This document shows, piece by piece, positions 1-5,863 of a stretch of 6,054 nt of DNA. Under the pieces are notes generated by a model. That model saw only the letters and a program-made list of their open reading frames with translations. It searched no databases and was not told where the DNA came from. A program made the translations under genes and the position numbers. The first letter of the stretch is position 1, and every line of letters starts with the position of its first letter. Where the stretch lies: positions 1 through 6,054 of the forward strand of contig JAFDFH010000165.1 of NCBI GenBank assembly GCA_019309945.1. The letters run 5' to 3'. Origin of the DNA: Deltaproteobacteria bacterium. Its GTDB lineage: Bacteria > Desulfobacterota > Desulfobacteria > Desulfobacterales > JAFDFH01.

Positions 1-249
1 GATGATAATGCGTGCTTCGGATAACAGACTCCTGATGTCCCGGGTTAACTGAATGCCGCTTGTATCTGGAAGTGATATATCGACAACGACAAGATCAGGT
101 TTTAATTTCCGGGCGATTTGAAGCCCCTCACGCCCATTGCCCGCCTCTCCTATAACCTCAAAGCGGTCATCCCGGCCGATAATCGATTTGAGCCCTTCTC
201 GGTATAAAGGATGGTCATCGATGATTAAAATGGTTTTCTTGGGTGCCAT
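1..249 (-). CDS. Response regulator, NarL/FixJ type, N-terminal receiver part (truncated by window edge)
   Basis: This is the first 83 codons of a response regulator; the gene continues beyond the left edge. The protein begins MAPKKTILIIDDHPLYREGL, a typical receiver (REC) start. The acidic pair D11/D12 binds magnesium. D57, in the strand VVVDISLPDTSG, is the expected phosphoacceptor. The DDHPLYREGL signature is characteristic of the NarL/FixJ group, so a LuxR-type helix-turn-helix output domain is expected downstream but is not visible. The start is supported by an AAGGAG Shine-Dalgarno sequence ending about 7 nt before the ATG. The gene start overlaps the 3' end of the histidine kinase gene by 35 bp in another frame, which suggests translational coupling and that the kinase phosphorylates this regulator. 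Target genes cannot be inferred from this window. Confidence 0.93.
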   Translation of the reverse strand, partial: MAPKKTILIIDDHPLYREGLKSIIGRDDRFEVIGEAGNGREGLQIARKLKPDLVVVDISLPDTSGIQLTRDIRSLLSEARIII

Positions 250-1804
250 TATTTTTCTCCTTGTATGGAATTTCCACAAGAATTTTTGTACCACTGTTGG
301 GACGCGATTGAATCCTCATTTTGCCATTCAACAACCCGACCCGTTCTTTCATACTTTGCAGCCCCATACGCTTTTCATTTACCGCGGTCGCCCACCGTTT
401 CTCCACATTAAACCCTTTGCCATCATCTTCAATGCGAAGAATGATGTTTGGAAAAGATGCCACCATCCGAATCGTTACACGGTTGGCATCGGCATGTTTT
501 TTGACGTTATTGAGGCCTTCTTGAATCAGTCGGTATAAATTAATTTCGGTATCAAAATTAAGTCGTAAATCATCAACCCCTGCGGAATAGAAATCGACTC
601 TCACGCCGCTCTTCTCAGAAAAATCCTCGCAATACTGAAAAATCGTACGCACTAAACCCAGTTGGTCAAGACCGGGCGGCCGCAAATCATATGATAGATC
701 TCGGACTCCGGCGATGGAACTTTGAAGGATTTTACCTAATTGCGTAACCCGCTCCCGAATTTTGTTAGAGATTTCCGACGTATCATCAAAAAGCGTATCA
801 AAACGGATTTTTAACGTTGAGAGATCCTGTGCGACCCGATCGTGCAACTCACGGGAAATCTTCTGACGTTCCCCTTCCTGGGCTTTTATCAAATCATGGG
901 TAAGGTTGTGAATATGTGTTTCCGCTTGCTTTCGATCCGAAATGTCTTGAATCTGAACCAGATAACCCCGAAAAGCGGTCTTGTCGGTATGAATGAGTGG
1001 GGTAATTTGCACGTCTATGTAGATTAACCCTGTTCGGCTCGTTGCATACGCCTGGAGACGCTTGGCGACTTCAAAATCAAAAAAGAATTCGTATCGCACG
1101 GGTCTGAAACTACGAAGGTTTTTCTTTACATCCGCCGGTACGAAAGGTTCATCGAGAAGATTGAAACCTCTTATTGTGAGAACATCGGCCATACCAAATA
1201 TTTTTAGATAGGCGCTATTCGCATTGAGCAAACGGCCATCCGAATCATAAATAGCAATAGCGATCGGAGAGCCTGTAAAGATTCCTCTGAACATTTCTTC
1301 GCTCTCCCGCAGTGAGTGTTCCGCCTGTTTCTGATCCGTTATATTTCTGGCAACCTGGAAAAAGGTTTTAATTGCACCCGCTTCATCTTTGAGGGGAACG
1401 ATATACAGATCCCAGTAGGTTTCCCCTACAATCCCTTTAACATGGGGTTTATGGATAACGGCCTGTTCAATTTGTCCTGTTTCCCGGGCTTTTAAATTCG
1501 GACATCCTTTGCAGGGTGTGTCCTTACCCACAAAAAGCTTATGACAGGTCTGCCCGATGATATCCTCCGGGGACATATCCAGTGCCAGGGTTGTTTTGTT
1601 AGCCCATAGGATTCTCAGGTTCTTATCCACATGGCGAATCCGGTCGATGGATGCATCCAGAATCGCTCGTTTGTGGAGTTCGCTTTCGCGAAGGGCGTTT
1701 TCCATGCGCTTGCATTGGAGATCTGATTGTTCCAGCGCTTTGATTCGGTGACGTAATATGTTGAGTTCATCTATGCGTTTTTCTTTTGCAAGGTTCTCTT
1801 CCAT
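215..1804 (-). CDS. Soluble PAS-PAS sensor histidine kinase, NarL/DegS class (HisKA_3)
   Basis: This 529-residue kinase autophosphorylates on histidine and should pass phosphate to the overlapping response regulator. No transmembrane segment or signal peptide is visible, so it should sense a cytoplasmic cue. Domains in order: a charged helical, probably coiled-coil N-terminus (about 1-45); PAS 1 (about 45-157); a linker helix; PAS 2 (about 168-290); the HisKA_3 dimerisation helix with H321 in ERQKISRELHDRVAQDLS; and the HATPase domain (about 415-513). The HATPase has its N-box at RLIQEGLNNVKKHA (N433), its G1 box at EDDGKGF (D460) and a later glycine-rich stretch MGLQSMKERVGLLNG. PAS 1 carries C87-x10-C98-x2-C101-P, which could bind a metal or cofactor or respond to redox; the ligand is unknown. 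The ATG at 1804 has only a weak Shine-Dalgarno, but no better in-frame start is seen. The last 35 bp overlap the regulator gene. Confidence 0.94.
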   Translation of the reverse strand: MEENLAKEKRIDELNILRHRIKALEQSDLQCKRMENALRESELHKRAILDASIDRIRHVDKNLRILWANKTTLALDMSPEDIIGQTCHKLFVGKDTPCKGCPNLKARETGQIEQAVIHKPHVKGIVGETYWDLYIVPLKDEAGAIKTFFQVARNITDQKQAEHSLRESEEMFRGIFTGSPIAIAIYDSDGRLLNANSAYLKIFGMADVLTIRGFNLLDEPFVPADVKKNLRSFRPVRYEFFFDFEVAKRLQAYATSRTGLIYIDVQITPLIHTDKTAFRGYLVQIQDISDRKQAETHIHNLTHDLIKAQEGERQKISRELHDRVAQDLSTLKIRFDTLFDDTSEISNKIRERVTQLGKILQSSIAGVRDLSYDLRPPGLDQLGLVRTIFQYCEDFSEKSGVRVDFYSAGVDDLRLNFDTEINLYRLIQEGLNNVKKHADANRVTIRMVASFPNIILRIEDDGKGFNVEKRWATAVNEKRMGLQSMKERVGLLNGKMRIQSRPNSGTKILVEIPYKEKNNGTQENHFNHR

Positions 1805-2053
1805 TTGTTGTACCCGAAATTTCTTTTGAAAATATCGTTTTATTTATCCGCGGGTTATTCCGATCGAAGCAAGAATTTAGGGGAATCGGCGATGGTCAAT
1901 TCAGGTGTCGTATGATAGGAATAACACGATCAGAAATGCATTTCACCTAAAATCTGGATCTAAAATCATGAAAAAGATGAGTGTTAAAGTTGCAGGGTGT
2001 TTGCAGTAATTGATTACGGCTTTACACCCTGCGCTTTAAAGCTGCGGCGAAAT
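1805..2053. other. Intergenic region between uridylyltransferase and kinase genes
   Basis: This 249-bp gap has no credible coding sequence. Its right part holds the hairpin described separately. The remainder is the likely 5' region of the kinase-regulator operon on the minus strand. A TTGACC that could serve as a -35 box lies on the minus strand, at about 1892-1897, but no good -10 box sits 16-18 nt from it, so no promoter is called. An 8-bp inverted repeat GTTATTCC/GGAATAAC spans 1854-1861 and 1918-1925; its arms are far apart and its meaning is unclear. Confidence 0.5.
1984..2039 (-). terminator. Long stem-loop just after the uridylyltransferase stop codon
   Basis: The outer arms TTAAAG (1984-1989) and CTTTAA (2034-2039) pair. 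A small internal loop follows, then the nine-base stem GCAGGGTGT (1992-2000) with ACACCCTGC (2024-2032). Nested inside is GCAGTAAT (2003-2010) opposite ATTACGGC (2013-2020) with one mismatch. The structure starts 14 bp past the stop codon of the 2054-3445 gene, a usual place for a transcript end or a 3' stabilising hairpin. There is no clear run of T after the stem on the minus strand, so it is not a classic intrinsic terminator. The stem is directly visible; the terminator role is inferred. Confidence 0.5.
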
Positions 2054-3445
2054 CTAGAATGAAACGTTCCGGTCAATGACCGACCCCGCTCTTAGAATTT
2101 CCCGGTGTGGATTACGGTTTACGATAATGACATTTCCCTTCAGAGTTACGTTTGCTTCAAAAAACACATCTCCTTCTATGGTTAAGGATTCACAATCAAC
2201 CAGAGAAGGCACGCCATTTTTAAATCTTGCGTTAAACCGATCGATTTTTCCGTAATATTTCGGGTCGAGTTTTATCCTTATGGAATCCAGTCTTCGATCA
2301 GGGTTTAGGATCAGTCTATAATCTTCCGAAAAGATAAAGCAATCGGAACGAACCGCCAGAAGATCATTACATTTTTTTACGGGAATAAGCCGAGATCTCG
2401 AAACCTTGACGGCGGTTGCGCCTTCAAAAAGGGAAATGGCTGCCCCCATGGCGGTTTCGACCTGGAAAACCTCGGGACTGCTGTCATCCCTTGGGTCTAT
2501 AAACTTTGGATTCAGGATCAAGGGAAGAGGGACGGTTCCGCTTTTTTCAATCAGATTTTTTAAAAATTCCAAATTAATCCAGATGTTATTCGTATTGAAA
2601 AACCGATAAAGGTGAATGTCTTCGAACGCATCCAATTCATCTTGCGGGCATTGCGCCACTTCCCGCAGAATCAAACGCCCATCATTGTGCCTGGCCAGAT
2701 GCCCACCTTTTAAGTCGGAAGGCGTTCTTTCGGCAACCTCCATCATAAATGGAAATTGGTTTTCCGAAAAGTAACCGAGAAGCGATTCCTCCAGGGTTGC
2801 GCCCAGGTTGTCCGAATTGGAGATAAACGCATATTTGATGTCTTTATCCAAAAAATTTTGAAGCATTCCGGATGTGATCAGAGCCGTATAAATATCACCG
2901 TGTCCGGGGGGGTTCCATTCCAGTTCCGGATTATTCGGCCAATTGGCCGGAGCAAATCCATCCTTTAAGATCTTGGGGAATTTGTGCTGCAGAAATAAAA
3001 TGGGAGAAACGGCCGGATTTAAGCGGGATAAGGCCGCCCGGGTATCCTCATGGGTGCTGAAGCTGTTCATCAAGGCCAGCGTAACATTGATGGCTTGCGC
3101 CTGTTTCAGTATGACTTCAAGGAAGGTTTTACCATTTTTAACCTCCAGCAGCGACTTGGCCAGGGTAAGCCCCATGCTGGTACCCAACCCGCCGTTCAAC
3201 TTCACCATGACCGCGTTTTTAAATACGCGCTTGCCGGCTTCCGTATAAAGTTTTAATTGATCGGAATCCATTAGTTCATCGGGATCAAGGGCGCTGATGT
3301 CCGTGTTGTACAGGAGACCCGTTGCACCCTGGGTGACCAATTTGTAATAATAGGAAAACGTTTCGATGACGATCCCAGGGAGCCCTTCCTTTTTCATTTT
3401 TAAAATGAAAGGTGCGAGATCATATTGATCGCCGGAAGATTTCAT
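2054..3445 (-). CDS. UTP--glucose-1-phosphate uridylyltransferase, eukaryotic-type UDPGP family
   Basis: This cytoplasmic enzyme makes UDP-glucose and pyrophosphate from UTP and glucose 1-phosphate, supplying glycan, envelope or glycogen/trehalose-type pathways. The 463-residue length fits the UDPGP (UGP2-like) family. Key parts: the nucleotide-binding loop VMVKLNGGLGTSMGL (residues 79-93) followed by K98; NPPGHGDIYTAL (178-189) at the sugar/uridine site; FISNSDNLGATL (207-218) with D212; FNTNNIWINL (283-292); and RLIPVKKCNDLL (352-363) with K357 at the position of the conserved catalytic-loop lysine. The C-terminus (about 415-460, including LTIEGDVFFEANVTLKGNV) has the hexapeptide-like pattern of the family's left-handed beta-helix. 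It is not a GalU-type bacterial enzyme. The ATG at 3445 has an AGGA about 10 nt upstream. A related UDP-sugar pyrophosphorylase (for example UDP-N-acetylhexosamine) is possible but fits the motifs less well. Confidence 0.9.
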   Translation of the reverse strand: MKSSGDQYDLAPFILKMKKEGLPGIVIETFSYYYKLVTQGATGLLYNTDISALDPDELMDSDQLKLYTEAGKRVFKNAVMVKLNGGLGTSMGLTLAKSLLEVKNGKTFLEVILKQAQAINVTLALMNSFSTHEDTRAALSRLNPAVSPILFLQHKFPKILKDGFAPANWPNNPELEWNPPGHGDIYTALITSGMLQNFLDKDIKYAFISNSDNLGATLEESLLGYFSENQFPFMMEVAERTPSDLKGGHLARHNDGRLILREVAQCPQDELDAFEDIHLYRFFNTNNIWINLEFLKNLIEKSGTVPLPLILNPKFIDPRDDSSPEVFQVETAMGAAISLFEGATAVKVSRSRLIPVKKCNDLLAVRSDCFIFSEDYRLILNPDRRLDSIRIKLDPKYYGKIDRFNARFKNGVPSLVDCESLTIEGDVFFEANVTLKGNVIIVNRNPHREILRAGSVIDRNVSF

Positions 3446-3501
3446 TTAATATTTTCCTAACCCGAACATATCAGAAACTTGAAATTCTAAATCCGAAAAT
3501 T

Positions 3502-3626
3502 GACGGTTTCGTAAAAAGTCCAACTTCTGCGTTGTGCTGCATTTCGCAATCATTCAACGTACGATAAGTACGTCTCATGATTACGAAACTTGCACGTCTT
3601 GAATTTGAACTTTTTACGAAACCGTC
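3502..3626. repeat. 125-bp near-perfect palindromic repeat element (REP/MITE-like)
   Basis: The 18-bp end GACGGTTTCGTAAAAAGT (3502-3519) is the exact reverse complement of 3609-3626. Symmetry continues inward with mismatches and small gaps. TTCGCAATCAT (3543-3553) faces ATGATTACGAA (3577-3587) with one mismatch, and ACGTAC (3557-3562) faces GTACGT (3568-3573) around the loop GATAA. Both inner pairs share a centre at 3565, and the outer ends centre at 3564. It can fold into one long hairpin on either strand and has no room for a useful ORF. From memory, very similar TTCGTAAAAAGT-ended palindromes recur in deltaproteobacterial genomes, but this was not searched. It may end ilvE transcription or act as a mobile non-autonomous element. 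Confidence 0.88.
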
Positions 3627-3633
3627 TAAATCA

Positions 3634-3653
3634 GACTTTTTACGAATTCATCA
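3634..3653. repeat. Solitary arm resembling the neighbouring palindrome's end
   Basis: The stretch GACTTTTTACGAA (3634-3646) nearly repeats the right end of the adjacent palindrome, GAACTTTTTACGAA (3607-3620), in the same orientation, and then diverges into TTCATCA. It starts 8 bp after the palindrome ends. No matching opposite arm is seen nearby. It could be a remnant of a second, slightly different member of the same repeat family, or part of a nested insertion. The sequence similarity is visible; its origin is inference. Confidence 0.45.
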
Positions 3654-3696
3654 AAATTGAAATTAAAGGGGTGAATCTGCATTCCCAAATCGAGCA

Positions 3697-4761
3697 TCAG
3701 GCAACCGGTTCAATCCAACCCATGGGATCCTGTGAATTTCCGTACTGAATGTCTATTAAAGCCTTGAAAAATTTATTCGCCAGGGGACCGGCTTGGCCGT
3801 CTCCGATGGTGATCACTTGATGGCCGTATTTTAGTTCTCCAACAGGGGATATGACGGCCGCGGTACCGGACCCGAAAATCTCCTGGAGCTTTCCTGAACC
3901 ATGGGCATCGATCACTTCATCGATACTGATTTTCCGCTCTGAAACCTTTATATTCCACATTTTTGCGAGCGAGATGACAGAATCCCTGGTGATACCCGGA
4001 AGGATGCTTCCGCTTAATGCGGGGGAGATCAGTTCATCATCAATAACAATAAAAATGTTCATCGAGCCGACTTCTTCGACAAATTTTCGTTCGATACCGT
4101 CGAGCCACAACACCTGGGTGTATCCCTGCTGCTGTGCTTTTTCAGCTGCAAGCAGACTGGCTGCGTAGTTTCCGATTGTCTTGGCCTCTCCCACGCCCCC
4201 GGACACGGCCCGAACATGGTCCTGGGTCACCCATATTTTAACCGGATTAAAGCCCTCCGCGTAATAGGCACCCACAGGCGAAAGGATAATAAAATAGCGA
4301 TACGTATAAGAGGCTCGCACACCTAAAAAAGGGTCTGTTGCGATAATTGTGGGTCTTATATATAGGGAGGTTTGGGGTGCACGCGGAACCCAATCCTTTT
4401 CGATTACCAGCAACGCTTTTAAGGCATCCAGGGCAAATGTTTCATCCAACTCCGGGATGCAGAGCATACGAGCCGAACGGTTCAGGCGTTTGAAGTTATT
4501 TCCAGGACGAAAAAGTTGTATTTTCCCGGAACCGGTTCGATAGGCCTTGAGACCTTCAAAGATCCCCTGGCCGTAATGAAGTACCATGGTCGCAGGGTCC
4601 ATCGCGATGGGTGTGTAAGGTTCGATTCGAGGATTATGCCAGCCTTTGTCCGGATGATAATCCATGTTGAACATGTGGTCGGTAAACAGTGTTCCAAAAC
4701 CGAGTTTAGCGTCGTCGGGCTTTGACTTTAGTTGATCTGCCTGGGTAATCGTTATCTGCAT
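3697..4761 (-). CDS. ilvE: Branched-chain amino acid aminotransferase (PLP fold type IV)
   Basis: This cytoplasmic PLP enzyme interconverts leucine, isoleucine and valine with their 2-oxo acids using glutamate/2-oxoglutarate. The 354-residue length and the start region LGFGTLFTDHMFNMDY match the longer BCAT group also found in eukaryotes, rather than the roughly 300-residue E. coli type. Motifs (residue numbers from this start): HYGQGIFEGLKAYR (62-75), YIRP (134-137), the PLP lysine K194 in GVGEAKTIGNYAAS, EEVGSMNIF (229-237), LPGITRDSV (254-262) and GSGTAAVISPVGEL (297-310). The ATG at 4761 is chosen because a perfect AGGAGG lies 5 nt upstream. A longer reading from 4806 would add 15 charged residues, overlap the upstream stop codon as ATGA, and has only a weak ribosome site. 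The DUF296 gene sits directly upstream, probably in the same operon. The stop codon is TGA. Confidence 0.93.
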   Translation of the reverse strand: MQITITQADQLKSKPDDAKLGFGTLFTDHMFNMDYHPDKGWHNPRIEPYTPIAMDPATMVLHYGQGIFEGLKAYRTGSGKIQLFRPGNNFKRLNRSARMLCIPELDETFALDALKALLVIEKDWVPRAPQTSLYIRPTIIATDPFLGVRASYTYRYFIILSPVGAYYAEGFNPVKIWVTQDHVRAVSGGVGEAKTIGNYAASLLAAEKAQQQGYTQVLWLDGIERKFVEEVGSMNIFIVIDDELISPALSGSILPGITRDSVISLAKMWNIKVSERKISIDEVIDAHGSGKLQEIFGSGTAAVISPVGELKYGHQVITIGDGQAGPLANKFFKALIDIQYGNSQDPMGWIEPVA

Positions 4762-4774
4762 CCTATCCTCCTGG
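4762..4774 (-). promoter_or_regulatory. Strong Shine-Dalgarno that sets the ilvE start
   Basis: On the minus strand the bases before the ATG at 4761 read AGGAGG, then ATAGG, then ATG, an ideal ribosome-binding site and spacing. This favours initiation at 4761 over the upstream in-frame ATG at 4806, which lacks such a site. Confidence 0.8.
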
Positions 4775-4802
4775 GTAATTTTACGCCGAAAATCTTTCTG
4801 TT

Positions 4803-5267
4803 TCATCCGTTAATTTCTTGTTTACACGCTAATTGATTCCATTGCATCAACCCGGTCTTATGATTGTAAGTGCGCTCCAGGGGGTCCCCGATCAATTCCT
4901 GGAGGTCAATTTCTCCGGCAAATACAACTGTTTCTGAAAAAAGATGTCCGGCGATTATTTTTCCCTGTTCATCGCTCAGAACAATGCCGGCATGGACAAA
5001 CGGGCGACCGTCCTTGATAGATACATTGCCGGTGCAAGCAACAATTTCAAGTGGTGAATTTTCCATGAAAGTGACATAAACCATTTGCTTTTGATCATAT
5101 GTGCCGAGAATCGCCGAGGTCACGGTGCCAAGGACCGAAAAGGTTGCCATTTGTATCGAAACGTCTTGGCAAAAATTTTCTACAGATTGAATCAAATCCC
5201 TTCCATGGGGAAGACGCCCAATGAAACGGCGACCGGTCTTAAATTCCGAATAAGATATTTTCGTCAT
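4803..5267 (-). CDS. PPC/DUF296-domain protein
   Basis: This 154-residue protein is one PPC (plant and prokaryote conserved, DUF296/PCC) domain. The family includes the DNA-binding domain of plant AT-hook proteins, and prokaryotic members are small, often trimeric, proteins of uncertain role. Recognisable parts are GRRFIGRLPHGRDLIQSVENF (about 12-32), ATFSVLGTVTSAILGTYDQ (41-59), EIVACTGNVS (74-83), GRPFVHAGIVLSDEQGKIIAGHL (87-109) and VVFAGEIDLQEL (114-125). H21, H92 and H108 are at conserved-looking positions and could bind metal, as reported for some family members. No signal peptide or membrane segment is seen. The ribosome site before 5267 is weak. The gene ends 41 bp before the preferred ilvE start, so the two are probably co-transcribed, which hints at a link to amino acid metabolism or regulation. 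The function is unproven. Confidence 0.87.
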   Translation of the reverse strand: MTKISYSEFKTGRRFIGRLPHGRDLIQSVENFCQDVSIQMATFSVLGTVTSAILGTYDQKQMVYVTFMENSPLEIVACTGNVSIKDGRPFVHAGIVLSDEQGKIIAGHLFSETVVFAGEIDLQELIGDPLERTYNHKTGLMQWNQLACKQEING

Positions 5268-5288
5268 CAGGCTCAGATTTTAATCCTT

Positions 5289-5317
5289 AAAATACGGTAA
5301 GGTATTCCTGCGGTTAA
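5289..5317 (-). promoter_or_regulatory. Candidate sigma70-like promoter for the DUF296-ilvE operon
   Basis: On the minus strand, TTAACC (5312-5317) and TATTTT (5289-5294) are 17 bp apart, and each matches four of six consensus bases. It would start transcription about 15 nt before the ATG at 5267, which is a short leader. In AT-rich DNA such matches arise by chance, so this is only a candidate. Confidence 0.25.
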
Positions 5318-5422
5318 TCCCCTCAGTCGGATCGCCTTGCTTTAACTTAGAAAAACAATCTATTTTTCGTTCAGGCACTAAATAATCTAATGAACGATCG
5401 GTTTGGGTTTGTGACGGGAAAA

Positions 5423-5437
5423 TTTACAATGTGTAAA
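5423..5437. promoter_or_regulatory. Perfect 6-3-6 palindrome, possible operator
   Basis: TTTACA (5423-5428), ATG, then TGTAAA (5432-5437) is a perfect two-fold symmetric site of the size bound by dimeric regulators. It lies about 155 bp upstream of the DUF296 start codon. The symmetry is directly visible; no regulator can be assigned, and AT-rich surroundings raise the chance of coincidence. Confidence 0.22.
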
Positions 5438-5575
5438 ATTTTTTAACAAGTGAAAATTTTTCATTGCTTGATGCTAACTAAATTAACCCTCTGAATTATA
5501 AATGAAAAGTTGCATAATTTTTCCCGTATCTTGCTGTCATGGTTCATGCTCAAAAATCGAGAGATTTACATTTTT

Positions 5576-5583
5576 AGCTTAAT
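5576..5583. repeat. Left target-site duplication, AGCTTAAT
   Basis: AGCTTAAT immediately precedes the left inverted repeat of the 280-bp element and is repeated in the same orientation directly after its right end (5864-5871). An exact 8-bp flanking direct repeat is the expected trace of transposition with a staggered cut. Confidence 0.75.
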
Positions 5584-5707
5584 GAGGGGTCGGGGATTTT
5601 TTTCGATTCGATCGCTTCATGAATAATCAGCGACTCCATCGTACAAACTCATTTATAAGGGCTCGTAAAGAAAGAGTAGGCATTTCCTTGATAAAACAGG
5701 ATGTTAT

Positions 5708-5756
5708 TTAAGAAAGCCCGCGGTAAAACGCCAGGGTGTTTTTGGCTCTTTCTTAA
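5708..5756. repeat. Central hairpin of the MITE-like element
   Basis: Perfect 9-bp arms TTAAGAAAG (5708-5716) and CTTTCTTAA (5748-5756) enclose a smaller stem in which CCCGCG (5717-5722) faces CGC-CA-GGG (5729-5736) around GTAAAA. The result is a long branched stem-loop on either strand. It may be a structural part of the element or a small structured transcript; the role is unknown. Confidence 0.55.
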
Positions 5757-5776
5757 CGATCCCTAATGCATTCAAA

Positions 5777-5794
5777 TCCCGCCAATGAGCGGGA
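5777..5794. repeat. Small GC-rich hairpin inside the MITE-like element
   Basis: TCCCGC (5777-5782) pairs perfectly with GCGGGA (5789-5794) around the six-base loop CAATGA. No T-run follows on either strand, so a terminator role is not supported. Confidence 0.5.
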
Positions 5795-5863
5795 CACGAT
5801 TACGCTGCTGATTATTCATTCCGCTATTTACAAAGGATTGAAAGAAAAACTCCCCGACCCCTC

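Larger units (their letters stand above)
3446..3696. other. Intergenic region between ilvE and the uridylyltransferase gene
   Basis: Half of this 251-bp gap is a large palindromic repeat, with a solitary copy of a similar arm next to it (both listed separately). The 56 bp between the palindrome and the uridylyltransferase start are AT-rich and should carry that gene's leader. I see no convincing -35/-10 pair there, so the gene may have a weak or non-sigma70 promoter or receive read-through from ilvE. No gene is present. Confidence 0.5.
5268..5583. other. AT-rich upstream region of the DUF296-ilvE operon, no gene
   Basis: I see no coding sequence in these 316 bp. The region is strongly AT-rich in its right half and contains several small symmetric motifs: a perfect palindrome TTTACA-ATG-TGTAAA (5423-5437), TGAAAATTTTTCA (5451-5463, near-palindromic), and a wide 9-bp inverted repeat ACGGGAAAA (5414-5422) with TTTTCCCGT (5519-5527). 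A TATAAT lies on the minus strand at 5495-5500, but no matching -35 box is found 16-18 nt from it. This is the natural place for the operon's promoter and control sites. Confidence 0.5.
5584..5863. mobile_element. 280-bp non-coding MITE-like element with 8-bp target-site duplication
   Basis: The element starts with GAGGGGTCGGGGA (5584-5596) and ends with its exact reverse complement TCCCCGACCCCTC (5851-5863); similarity continues inward through a T-rich stretch. A second perfect 13-bp inverted pair, ATGAATAATCAGC (5619-5631) and GCTGATTATTCAT (5807-5819), lies inside. The element is flanked by exact direct repeats AGCTTAAT. It contains no ORF of transposase size, so it would need a transposase in trans. 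The middle has two hairpins: one based on TTAAGAAAG (5708-5716) with CTTTCTTAA (5748-5756), and TCCCGC-CAATGA-GCGGGA (5777-5794). A partner insertion sequence with the same ends is expected elsewhere in the genome. The transposase family is not assigned; an 8-bp duplication suggests a DDE-type enzyme. Confidence 0.8.

Noticed and set aside
137..538. Plus-strand ORF of 133 codons opposite the kinase and regulator genes
   Set aside because: It runs antisense across two clearly recognised genes, and its translation has no recognisable domain features; it is a shadow of the minus-strand coding frames.
2943..3248. Plus-strand ORF of 101 codons
   Set aside because: It lies wholly inside the uridylyltransferase gene on the opposite strand, has no recognisable features and no separate support.
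3486..3632. Direct repeat TCTAAATC (3486-3493 and 3625-3632) as a target-site duplication of the palindrome
   Set aside because: The right copy overlaps the palindrome's last two bases while the left copy is 8 bp outside it, so they do not fit symmetric ends; coincidence in AT-rich DNA is likely.
3502..3653. CRISPR-like array from repeated TTCGTAAAAAGT motifs
   Set aside because: The motifs form one palindrome plus a single extra arm, without regular spacers or several equal repeats.
3851..4168. Plus-strand ORF of 105 codons
   Set aside because: It is antisense to the conserved core of ilvE, with no independent coding evidence.
5584..5863. Integron attC site or tRNA-like structure
   Set aside because: No attC core sites or cloverleaf-compatible arms were found; terminal inverted repeats and the 8-bp duplication explain the element better.
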